NCBI RefSeq assembly: GCF_963576545.1
Contig: NC_083654.1
Location: 19,084,199 to 19,148,198, forward strand
DNA: 64,000 nt
Direction of reading: 5' to 3'
Origin: Limanda limanda
Lineage: Eukaryota; Chordata; Actinopteri; Pleuronectiformes; Pleuronectidae
A program made the position numbers and the translations under genes. Shown here one piece after another: positions 24,901-38,795 of this stretch; position 1 is the first letter of the stretch, and each line of letters starts with the position of its first letter. The notes beneath the pieces were generated by a model. That model was not told where the DNA came from. It did no database searches and saw only the letters and a list, made by a program, of their open reading frames with translations.

Positions 24901-24959
24901 CCGCCGCCGGGGGCAGGTGGGGGAGGGTTGGGGGAACTGGCAGCCAACACACTGCCCAT
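21926..24959 (-). CDS. tomm40: Mitochondrial import receptor subunit TOM40
   Basis: The beta-barrel pore of the outer-membrane TOM complex, through which nuclear-encoded precursors enter mitochondria. Nine coding exons give 339 residues: 24752-24959, 24598-24665, 23943-24035, 23754-23855, 23186-23291, 22979-23101, 22384-22460, 22190-22292, 21926-22065. The N-terminus ([10 protein letters not shown] then Pro/Gly-rich) is typical of vertebrate TOM40 and disordered. Barrel strands include [73 protein letters not shown] and the terminal [11 protein letters not shown] non-coding exon 1 ends at a donor at 26369. It is convergent with the short apolipoprotein gene and close to apoE, as in human 19q13. 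Introns carry two copies of one MITE family and a LINE tail. Confidence 0.94.
22512..22933 (+). mobile_element. Non-autonomous DNA element (6-bp duplication), copy A
   Basis: A 422-bp element bounded by cagggttc / gaaccctg and flanked by an exact 6-bp duplication, tccaag, at 22506-22511 and 22934-22939. The sub-terminal sequence is rich in ccatgacttttcc units. It contains no coding capacity. It also holds a perfect 15-bp hairpin (22681-22695 with 22707-22721) that copy B lacks. It lies in a tomm40 intron. Confidence 0.85.
23364..23520 (-). repeat. LINE-like 3' end in tomm40 intron
   Basis: Read on the minus strand, gaatttccccgttgtgtgg and an AATAAA-like motif run into aatct repeats, the usual form of a fish non-LTR retrotransposon tail. 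The 5' limit is uncertain. Confidence 0.5.
24111..24520 (+). mobile_element. Non-autonomous DNA element (6-bp duplication), copy B
   Basis: A 410-bp relative of 22512-22933 in the same orientation. It has the same cagggttc / gaaccctg ends and an exact 6-bp duplication, ctaaat, at 24105-24110 and 24521-24526. Confidence 0.85.
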
Positions 24960-25351
24960 GCTGGGAGGGCGGAGAGGAAATGGACAGATATGAGATAAAG
25001 AGGGCGAGGTGGTGTTAAAAAGGTGAGACAGATTTTCACTGACGTAGAAATGGGATGTCATAAAAAAGAGACACAGAAATAAAAGGAACTGTGAGGGATA
25101 AATAAGAATGGTCGCGATTGTCAAAAGAAATTCTACAAACTCCATCCATCCGGGTGTCAATCTATTATCATTTCAAGAGCAGAATTCAAATACCCTTTTA
25201 ATGAAATTTCACAAGTTTTACTTGATTTTATATACTAAACCTAACTGTTGTTTCTTCTAGATTTTTGGGTTGCTTCTTATAGATTTTTAACCCTCACCTG
25301 ATGGTTGTTTATTTTTAACCAGCTCCAGTCAGGACAGATTGAGTGGAGCTG

Positions 25352-25840
25352 GTTAGTGCAGATAAATCGGTAATTTGAACTACGGCACATTAAGGTCTTA
25401 TCATCTTGAACCATAGATTATATGAGGCAGCCATATTTGTTGGTTTTATAAGCAATATACACATCCCACTGGTAATAATGAAGTTGAATAAACTGTAAAT
25501 AAGTACAATCGGGTGGATGTGTGTATATAAAACTGCATAATCCTTATAAGATCCGATAAATGTGATATCAAACTGGATTAATGTGGTGATAAAGTTAGTG
25601 CAGATAAATCGATTATTTGAACTATGGTACATTAAGGTGTTATCATCTTGAACCATAGATTATATGAGGCAGCCATGTTTGTTGGTTTTATAAGCAATAT
25701 ACCCATCCCACTGGTAATAATGTAGCTGAATATACTGTAAATAAATACAAATGGGGTGGATGTGTGTATATAAAGCTGCACATCCTTAAAACATGATATG
25801 AATGTTATATAATACGTTATAAATATGGTGATAAGGTCCA
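25352..25840. repeat. Tandem duplication (about 242 bp unit) in tomm40 intron 1
   Basis: The block starting gttagtgcagataaatcg at 25352 recurs at about 25593, with shared text such as gattatatgaggcagccat and gtggatgtgtgtatataaa. Divergence is modest, so the duplication is fairly young. Confidence 0.75.
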
Positions 25841-26368
25841 TGTAAAGTAGATTTATATCATATTATTTCATTTGAGTGATTAACAGTGTAAAAGCTTGTG
25901 TAAAAACTACAGAGCTCAACCGGAAACAATGTCACAGGCCTTGAGAGTGAAGGAGTGAGCTGATCTTCACATGTAAAATAGGTGGAGTGTCCCTTTAACC
26001 TTTCACACCCAGTGTCCATGCATGTGCAGGTGGAGCAGCTGCAGCTGGGAACCACATAATAACTTTAAAATACAAATCACAATATTAAATAAGGTCAATT
26101 AAAGATAAAACTGCGATCATCGGCGGCTCCGATCAGGAGAAAAAGCCTATTTCATGTTTTGAATGAAAGCTAGCATGGATCACGTTAGCTAGGCTAGCTC
26201 CTCGTTAGCTTCTGGAACCGGCTGCTAAGGGCCCGGACACGGACGCTGCTGCCGGGGAACAGACACCCACAGCCCGGGTAACTGCTGCTGGAAGATCCGC
26301 TAAAACGTGGAAGTGTTTCCGGAGAAAACGCGGGTTTCCTGAAGCATCGAGCTAACGCTGCTACTCAC

Positions 26369-26500
26369 GTTGTGGATCCAGAGGACGATGCAGCCGGAAG
26401 TTAAACCCGGCTTGCACCGAAGAAGAAGAAACAGGCAAGTGACGACTAAGACCCGCCCTCTTGTTTAACCTGTACGCGTTTTGATTGGCTGATAGGCCCT
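26369..26500 (-). promoter_or_regulatory. tomm40 non-coding exon 1 and promoter
   Basis: A donor (AAC/GTGAGT) ends a 5' UTR exon at 26369. An inverted CCAAT box (attgg) lies at 26484-26488, and the area from about 26210 to 26420 is rich in CpG compared with its surroundings. The transcription start is not determined. Confidence 0.5.
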
Positions 26501-26509
26501 GGCCCTCTG

Positions 26510-27110
26510 GTGTGATATGCGGAAACACCTGTCTGTCATTGTGCCTGTCAGGAGAATCCAAGGGGTGTGGTTTTGAGACAGATGACGTAAGTTTTTTGCT
26601 CAAACGCCATTGGCTCGTTGAGGTGAGGTCAGCCGTCGAGGGGCGGGGTGAGATTGTCTTGCAGCTCACGGATTGGTGGAGAGCCTGGGTGACAGCGTGG
26701 AGGGCGGGGCTAGTGGAACAGCTTCAAGGTCAAATGACAGATGGACAGTTTGATGATTTTAAATCCAAACACATTAATCTGCAGTATAATAATCATAATT
26801 AATAATAAGCAGATTTATACAGTTTAATGATTCAGTCTGATGAGTGATCCATTCTGTAACTGTTATTCTTACACTTTTAATCTTTTATTCTTTTAATTTG
26901 CACTGTGGAGCTTTCTTATATATTATTTCAAACACTTACAGAAGACCCTTTATTGCTAAAAATCACATACCATAGCTTCTTGTCATTTGTAAAATCTAAA
27001 TCAATTTACCAATAACTGTGCTAAGCGAGTGTCATTTGAAATCATGCGTCAGTTACAAAGGTTTTAAATCAGTCAGAGCAGAGATGAAGAGTCAAGAGAC
27101 AGTTGTAAAT
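26510..27110. other. Intergenic, ddx6 3' end to tomm40 promoter
   Basis: Short intergenic stretch. The frame at 26485-26802 has no family resemblance and no splice context. I see no gene here. Confidence 0.45.
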
Positions 27111-27118
27111 TTCAGTTC

Positions 27119-30100
27119 AATTTATTGAATTTTTAGAGCCCTGCGAGTATTTCCATGTTACAACAGGAGAGGACAGAGTGATTCACACAAGTGGCTGACA
27201 GACCTTGTGCTGCTTCGACACATTTTCATAAAGGAAACAGGGGAAAAACAAAAAAAAACACAACAGTTTTTCAGTTACATCCAATGAAAAGCGTTTTTTT
27301 TTTTTTAAGTCTAGTGGCACAACAGAGAATTATGGGACAATGACTGAGGAAAGTAATTTACCAATTCCCAAAATACAGAGTCTGGATAAGGGCTGTCGTA
27401 CTGTCAGTCCAAAAGGATGCAATGCACCAAGGGGCCACCGGGGGACCAATAACTACAAATAAGACAACTAAAGAAAAACGGATAACCGTACGTAAGCATT
27501 TTTATACGAAGGATCAATTGACCCCTTTTTTTTTTAAAACAATCCAATTTAATGTCACACTGTCCTGCCTCTCCAATCTACCCATGTAATAGAGAAATAC
27601 TGCTGTTGTGCTAACCTGAGCTACATTCAAACCAAAATACGTCAGAGCCAATTATGAGTCGTAATGTCGCCGTTACGTTGACCTAATGCTGTTAAATTCT
27701 TCCTCAGCTTCCTGCGACAGATCTGCTGAGTTTGTCGTTAAGTTTGGCTCAAATCGCTGCCCGGCAACGCGGGTGAGTCTTTGTTAGTGCGGAGAAATAA
27801 TACGTCCAATTCAATTTAGTGTTGCACAGTCAGACTATTACGAGCCAATTCGCCCATTAATGCATTATTTTTGGGAATTTCACCAATTAAGAATTTGCAG
27901 AGCCGAAGCAGCGATGCCAAAACAGTAATTCTGTTCCTGAACCCCCACCTTTCCTGATTCCCTTTTTTCTTTACTCCTTTTTTTTATATTTTATTTTTTA
28001 ACAGTTATACTTTTTAAACAGGTTTTGGACAAGTATCCCTCCCACTCCCATACAGCACTACAGACCCAACAGGTCAGAGTGCACACACACTCACACACAC
28101 GCTCTCAACAACGATGACAAAATCAACACTCAACATTCATTACTGCATTCATCATAACCTCCTTTGTGACGACGGATACATTTACTTCACCGTAACACGA
28201 ATTTAAGTAACATTAAAACAACTTGTGTTTCATCATTCGGGCTCCGACCATCACTTCTAATATAGTTTCACTCAAGGAAGTCCTTTTAAGTCCAAACTTT
28301 CTTCTGTGAGATCATTCATCGCTGATTGAACGGAAGCTCGGAGCAAACAGAATCAAACTCAAGTTGCTGTTGAGGATAGTTTTTCTTTGAGGGGTCTGAG
28401 ATGTTGGTTTTCAGGACACAAGCAGAGAGAAACCACCAGGTCTCAACGAGCGTCTGTGGAATCCTTGCTTGTCGGTCACAAAGGAGGTCATGGGATAACC
28501 GTGGTAAACGTGATCAGGGAACACAAAACATCGAGAAGAACAGAAAAGTGGGAACATTTCTCGTGTCCACAAACTCCTGGAGGACGAGGGAGATGGAAAA
28601 AAAAAGAGAGAAACAACATAAAGCAGATCCCTGACAACTGTAAACACTCGTACTGATATTTAAGACATCGTTCATCGCCAACAGAAACATGACACAGGTC
28701 TGCACACGAAAAGAAAACCTTACATACGACGGTTACACTCACATGCAGCCACAGAACAGGTTTAATATTCATTTCAAATTTAACAGTCGACCCATGTGAC
28801 CAGGTTGACTCCATTTCTACTGGATTAGATTTTGCCAAAAGAGAAAAAAGACTTGTGAGCTGCATGTGAACGTAGATTCTGAACCAAACTGCCAATCGCC
28901 CCTTTTACGACCTCACACACACACACACAATCACACAATCACACACACACCAAACATCTCGCACTCACATCCTGTCTCTCACGCACACACACACACACAC
29001 CTCAATGTCTCGCCCTCACATCCTCTCTCTCTCTCTCACGCACACACACACACTTTTTTGGTTTTGCTTCAATATAAATCCTGAAATTCATTCAAGGGGA
29101 AACAAAATAAATTCGACCTCCTCCACCCAATGAAGCAAAAGTATTTTTTCTTATTTTTTTTTTTCGACTGTAAACGACTTAGTGTAAACAATGAATCATT
29201 TACAATTCTTTTTCCATCAAAATGATTCATGAACACCTCGTATGGAGATCGCCCTCGGGGCCACCGGATCGAGCCGATGAGAACCAATCACAGCACTTTG
29301 ATCATCTGTCACACGAACATGGATCGAGAGGATCGAAGTGCTACAAACGCTCATCCCCCCCCCCCGTTCAACTGAGCGCCCTCTCTGGCACTGAGCTAAG
29401 CTATAGAAGATATTTTGTGGAATTTTAAGCAGAGACTGTTTCAAATCGAAGCTTTTAAGTACCGGAGAGGGGGAACGATTCAAGATGCCCAGAGAGCATC
29501 TGAGGAAAAAAAAACACTTGGCGTCTGCAAACCCACCACAAAAAGACAAAAAACACCTCCTGAAGTTGCCCAGTGCTAAAGCCCCACAGAGCCAAACTGC
29601 TTTAAGCATCAAAATAAATCTTAAAAAGCTCCTTTTTATGTCTTAAAAAAAAAAAAAAAAATACAAGTTGTGACGCTCTGTAAGGGGAGTGGGGGGGGGG
29701 GCAAAAAGAAAGGTCACAGCTGCCTGTTCAAAGATGCTACAATTTCGCTTTAAAAAAAATAAAAGAAATAAACAAATTAAAGAGCCCACCCCTCAGGAAA
29801 AAAATGATTCTCACATTTTTATATATAAAAAAGGAAATCAAAAAATATACATATCGCTGCTGCTGCATTTAGAGAGAAACTAATTTCTTTTGATTTCAGT
29901 TGTGTTTCTGATTGAAGGTCAACATGGTTCTCAACAGACCGAACTGACCTGTGAGCCATGAAACCGTTTCTTAACATTTATATCTGAGTTTCTAATGCAA
30001 CAGCAGCCATACAAACAACAACTATGTTCAACCACTGGGCCGCAGAGTTCACATTGGCAACTGATACATTCACCAAGTTAAATTGTGTCACGATGGGGCT

Positions 30101-31347
30101 TGGAAAGAAAGTTTCACTTGAGGATCTGCAGAAACGTTTGCTTCATAAACCTTATATTTCCACATTGTAAGTCAGAAACGTGGAGATGTGGATAGACAAA
30201 GAAAGATCAAACTGTCGTTCTGCACCAAATTTTCACAAAAACCCTTTGAATCTTCACGCCTTGGACCCGCTGATGCTCAAATAATGGAGAGCGTAGAAAT
30301 GGCAAGTTTTGCTATCAAAGCTGTTTTGAACCAGTTTTTCATCTCCCAGCTACAGTGGCCGATGAATTTCACAGGACTCACCAGCCAAGCGTGTTTCTTT
30401 AATGCAAGATAAACTCCCAAATAACGACTGTCGGCAGGCGACAGCCTTAGTGTCACAGCATGTGGCTGCTCATTATTCCCCACGCTGTTTGAGTGGTCGC
30501 AGGCCAACATCCACAAATCAGCATGAGGGCTTGTTTCTTCCGATATTAGCTCTGCTCATGTATTATTAGTAGTGAGGGAAAAACAGTCACACAGTATTTA
30601 AATAAAGCTGCCCTTTTTTTATTGCAACATTCACATTCAGTAAAGTTGGAGGAGTCTGAGCCGTGTTTCGACACACACACACAAACACACCTCTGTATTT
30701 GTGTGTGCGTGTCCTCTTCTTTACTCCTTTGCATAATGCGATGTTTAAATAAAATCAGATTAGGTTTTAGTTCATCTCATTTGTGCTCGCACTGCGCTGC
30801 ATGACAGAAGACAGCAGGCTCTGAATGGATGAGTGCACACGGGAGTAAGTAAGGCACTTAAGTGACAACAGCAGTGTAGGTGGACAGAACGATGGCTGGT
30901 GGAAACACACCATTGTGTTTTTACAAACGGACCAAAGTTGCTGTTGGCGATGAAGCCTCGGAGGACGACTGGTTCAAAACAGCTGAGACAATAATTTGCG
31001 CGGGTCTCTAACGTAGTTTAGGAGGAAAAATAATCTAAACTCAAACACATGCTGTGATGGTCCAGTGCGAGTTTGGTGCAAAATTAAAGTTTCAACTTTC
31101 TCTGACGAAAAACTCAAAAATAAAATTAAAACATCCATTTGTCAGGCTCTGAAACTGAGGGGAAAACGTGAAACTGAAGAGTCGCCTGAAGACTGCGAGC
31201 GCTGATGTCTTAGCAAGAGCCCGGTGAGTCCTAATGTCCTGGAGCCAAGATGAAACTGAGATTAGGAAGATTGATCTTTGTTTTCCATGCAGTTAAAATA
31301 TAAACAATTATCTCAAAGCTTCTCACCTTTTTTTCATTTTAACTTTT
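27119..31347 (-). other. Probable long 3' UTR of ddx6
   Basis: The last ddx6 coding exon ends at 31348, and no other gene follows for 4.2 kb. A minus-strand AATAAA lies at 27121-27126. Vertebrate DDX6 is known for a multi-kilobase 3' UTR, so one long terminal exon is the simplest reading. It contains CA-rich microsatellites at about 28914-29052 and several homopolymer runs. Transcription across it is inferred, not shown. Confidence 0.5.
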
Positions 31348-34749
<3,402 letters not shown>

Positions 34750-36992
34750 ATTTTCCTTGCCTTAGTTTCTTTATTTTTTCTTCAAAGTATTAAATTTTTG
34801 CCTCTTTAGGGTCTTTCTTTTAAAAATTCTCTTCAAAAGTAAAAAAGTTTAATAAAGCATTAACAAAACAATATTCTCTATTCTTTTAAAGTCCAAAGCT
34901 TTTACAACAGAGGTTGACTCGTATTATTTACATATACACACGTACGTGCAGTCGGTCCCCTTCAAACAACAGAGTGACTGACGTACAGGAACAAAAAAAA
35001 GTTTTTACACAAGAGCTCTTCAAAATGAAGAGAAATTTGCATTAATATGCATGAATATACTTGCCCACAATATAGAAAAATTATATATGAACAAGTATCG
35101 AAGCGGTTCAAGTCCTGAAATAGAACAACTAAGGCAATCTGAATTTGGGGAATAGCTTCTTCAATATAATCTTAGTTCAATGCTTAAACTTCTGTTTCTA
35201 AATGGAACAATTTCTTGTTTCCACTTTGAGTCCGAAAAGAGTTGCTCAATATCCCTGTCCTTGGAAAAAAAAGGATGTCCAACTTTGTCCAAGTCTTTCC
35301 CCAAAATCATATAGTCTGTAATTCTCTGTTATTTCCACTGTGTGGTTGTATGTTGCTCCACGTGTGAAAAAATAAGGATCCTGAAAATACTAGTCATACA
35401 GGGGGTTATATAGTCCAAAGCCAAACAGCTTTCCACCCCTGATGTGTCCTCACTGTGCGTTTCCTCTCCGCTCCAGGTGTTCGACCTTCTCTCCCTGGAC
35501 TCCACAGTCCTTCAGGTCGGTGTGTAAAGTGTGCGAGTGTGGCCCCTATCAAACCGCTGCCTCCTCAAAGTCAGCCAACGACTCAAAACTTGTCACCTGA
35601 AAGAAAATCCAACACAATCGTTTTCGGGGGGGGCACGAGCAGTGGATTAATCGCACAGTCGTTATCAATTACTCTGCTATTTAACATCTACTCTAATTAG
35701 TTCCCAAAGTTGACCGTTACAGAATACGTAACGTCTAGTTGAGACTCAAATATTGAACGGATCGGAAAGTTGTTCAGTGTTACACCAGAAATTAACAATC
35801 CCATTTTTCAAGATGATGCAATTACTAATTTTAGGAGGACAAATAATATTTAGATCACATGAATTAGATTAGTAGACAGTCTCTACTCCACCACACTGGA
35901 AGTAAATAATAGAATCTACTCTAAAACATAATTTCAGGTCTCTGGTAAACTTGTAGCAGGTGTGATGGGGGGGGGGGGGCGGGTTAGTAAAATAAACAAG
36001 TTAGCTGGTTAAAACTTTGATAACCCTCCTGCTGCAGAGCTTTAAAAGCTAATTCGCTAACAGCTTCGGTTGTGAAGTCGCCAGGAGGCAGATTACGATG
36101 TTCAAAGTTTAAAATAACACCGACCTTCAGTCCAGGCTCCAGATCTGACTGACATTAATTTCATACGGAGTCTAAAGAGCTTTTGCTGTTTACACAGGAG
36201 TCAAATTAACTTTAATTGCTAAGTACTCAACAATTATCTATTCTAAATTACTCACTTCACATCTGTAGCAACATTAAATTGATCATTTTCTTCCCTAAAT
36301 CAATAATTTTTACCAACTCTCTGCTTACTCCTGCAATAACTGTGAATTTGTACGTATTATATTCATATTTTATTCCAGTCATATTCCCACCTACCTCGTT
36401 ACGTCGTCTTTCAATGCAAACAACTTTGCACACTTGTCACCTTGTTTCTAGACTTAATCTTTCTTCTTTTGTATTTAGTACTTTACTGTGTATTCTAGTA
36501 CTTTGTGTATCATTCACTGATGGAGTACGTACGTTTTTTCGTACATTTGACGTCTATTACAATATATTTTATGCTATTTTAATTCTTCGCATCTGCTTCT
36601 ATAGCTTCTTCTTCTCTGTGTGTGGGATGCCTTTGATGTGCTGCTGCGTCACAATCCTAATCCCAATCTGGGATCGATTACGTACATCTATCGATCTGTT
36701 AGCCCCTTTATGCTAACATCAAAGCTAAACTAGCTTGACGCTAACCACCCAGATAAACCGTCGACTCATTTAATGAAAAGCCTTTGATCCACAGAATTAC
36801 AACAACACAGGAGCTAAAAGGTCGAACAACGATGACGTGTGGCGCAGTTTGCGGTTTCACCATTGTCGTTGTTGTGTTGTGTTAGCACAAACAACAGGAC
36901 CGCTAGCTCGAATGCTAATTTAGCACGAACGTCAGGCGGCTCTCGGGTGTTTTTAACGGGAACCGGACGTGTCCCTGTCCCCGGGGACGTAC
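34750..36992 (-). other. ddx6 5' UTR and first intron
   Basis: No coding exon is visible. The frame at 36216-36716 (166 codons) is hydrophobic, AT-rich and without known motifs, so I treat it as chance. Confidence 0.45.
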
Positions 36993-37090
36993 CTCTGTCT
37001 GTCTGCTGTTGTCCTCGGGATGTCCAGGTCTCGGCCGGTCGGTCACTTTCTGTGCAAGTCGCTTTAATAAGTGAATTTTACTTGAGATAA
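36993..37090 (-). promoter_or_regulatory. Probable ddx6 non-coding exon 1 and promoter
   Basis: A strong donor on the minus strand (AGAG/GTACGTCC) ends at 36993 within CpG-rich sequence. ddx6 is the only minus-strand gene downstream that lacks a 5' exon. The transcription start is unknown. Confidence 0.4.
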
Positions 37091-37569
37091 ATCGCTTCTA
37101 TTGTGTTTCTTCCTCCTTTCAATCAACATGGTCGCCTTCTTCTTCTTCTTCTTCTTCTGCTCTTCCTCGGTGTCTATTTCTGCTGTTTATCACAGGCGAG
37201 GCTCCGCGACGCTGCTGCCCCCTCCTGTCAATCATGGGGTACTGCATGTAAGGGGATTTAGTGTCTCTTGTCAAATTTTAAAGGTTTTAAAAAGTTTGGG
37301 AGTTTGAAACGCAGCAGTGACGTGAAGGAAGGGGTTAATGTGTCATGTATGTATGATTAGCTCTCTGGACTACATATGAAATATATACGAAAACATATGG
37401 TGCAGGTTTTAAAACAACAGAGTAAATAAAGGAAAATGTATGTTTCCCCGTCTCATTCTTCAATTACTGAATTATAATAATCATCATGTTTTTCCTCATG
37501 ATTATTTTTCAATCTCACCTCAGTGGCCAGAGGAAGAATAACAGTTCTCACAAGATAATTTCAAACCAT

Positions 37570-38795
37570 CCTTTATTTTATTACAATGTTTTCAACATTA
37601 CAACATACATGATTTATATAGATATAAAACATGTCCTCGCCCTCATATATTGAGTAGAGCCATTTTGTCAATGAAAAACTCTGTTTTGATTAAATCCACA
37701 TAAATATTATTTATTTTACGTGTATAACAGTAAAAGAAGGCTACCGGCAAAAAAAAAAAAAGGTCACTTAAAGTAAAACAAAATTAGGAAAGGGAATGAT
37801 GAGTAAGTGTATTCTTGTCGCATTCAAATTAACATTCATATGCAGCTTTGTTATCTGTATCATTCAAAGCAACTTTCTTATTCATTTTCTTGACATTTCA
37901 AATCAATTTCTTAAATCTCACGTTCTCTGCGTGAGAAATTGCACTGGTGAGCATCCAGCTTTGTCACAAGTCTGTGACAAATCACCTCCTAACGACAAAC
38001 AACATTAACACTTCAACCCAGCGCCGCTCCCTGCTACACACACACAAACACACACAACCTAACATAGCAAGTCCAAAACCTTCAAATACACAAACAATAT
38101 TTTAACACCAGTGATCATTGGAGTTCTGATTTAATACAGGCTTTAAATAAACTGTGTTAAATACTTATAAGAGCTATAAAGAATTAATTTACAGTAAAAC
38201 ACATCCACATACTGCCGGTAAACACAAGGTGAAGGCCTCCTCAAAATGCTGTAAACATGTGACAAACTGGTAAAACCAGGTAAAACTATTTATCTAAATC
38301 ATACAATAATAAAAGTGAGCATTTAACTGTGGTCATATGCAAATACAGCAATGCTTTAAATTCAAGAACAATAGCTCCTGTAACTGTTATGTATCAATAC
38401 CAGTGCTGGTTAAAGTGATCTTTTTGTTTTAGTCAGCTTGCAATATTTTAAATGTGCGTTTAATCTGCCTCTTCAACATAGAAATCTTAATAGAAAAATA
38501 CCTTTTTTCTGTCATGATTTCCGATAATATAATGATATAATAGTTAAGCATAATCGTGGAAAGTTAAAGGTTTCAGTGGATCTCTTGAACATCTTTGTCT
38601 TCAGAAAATGTCGTGCAGTGGAAGATTCAAGTGCAGTTTCCCTATAAGCTTCCTCCAGTTCTACAGTTTTAGGTGCATCTTCATTATTCTCCCTGATTTG
38701 TTTCCTTAAACTTATTCTACCACGAAACATCAGTTCTCTTCTTCATTCAAAAACAGCTGGAATGACAGATTAATAAGTCATGGCTTGGTTCTCTG
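37570..38795 (-). other. Probable lipe 3' UTR
   Basis: The sequence between the lipe stop codon and a minus-strand AATAAA at 37572-37577 has no other gene. It is inferred to be one terminal exon. Confidence 0.5.

Noticed and set aside
24290..25018. 242-codon plus-strand frame over tomm40 exon 2
   Set aside because: Antisense of the Pro/Gly-rich tomm40 N-terminus joined to a MITE; no coding evidence.
36216..36716. 166-codon plus-strand hydrophobic frame
   Set aside because: AT-rich sequence with no similarity to known membrane proteins and no promoter or splicing signs; lies in the presumed ddx6 intron.
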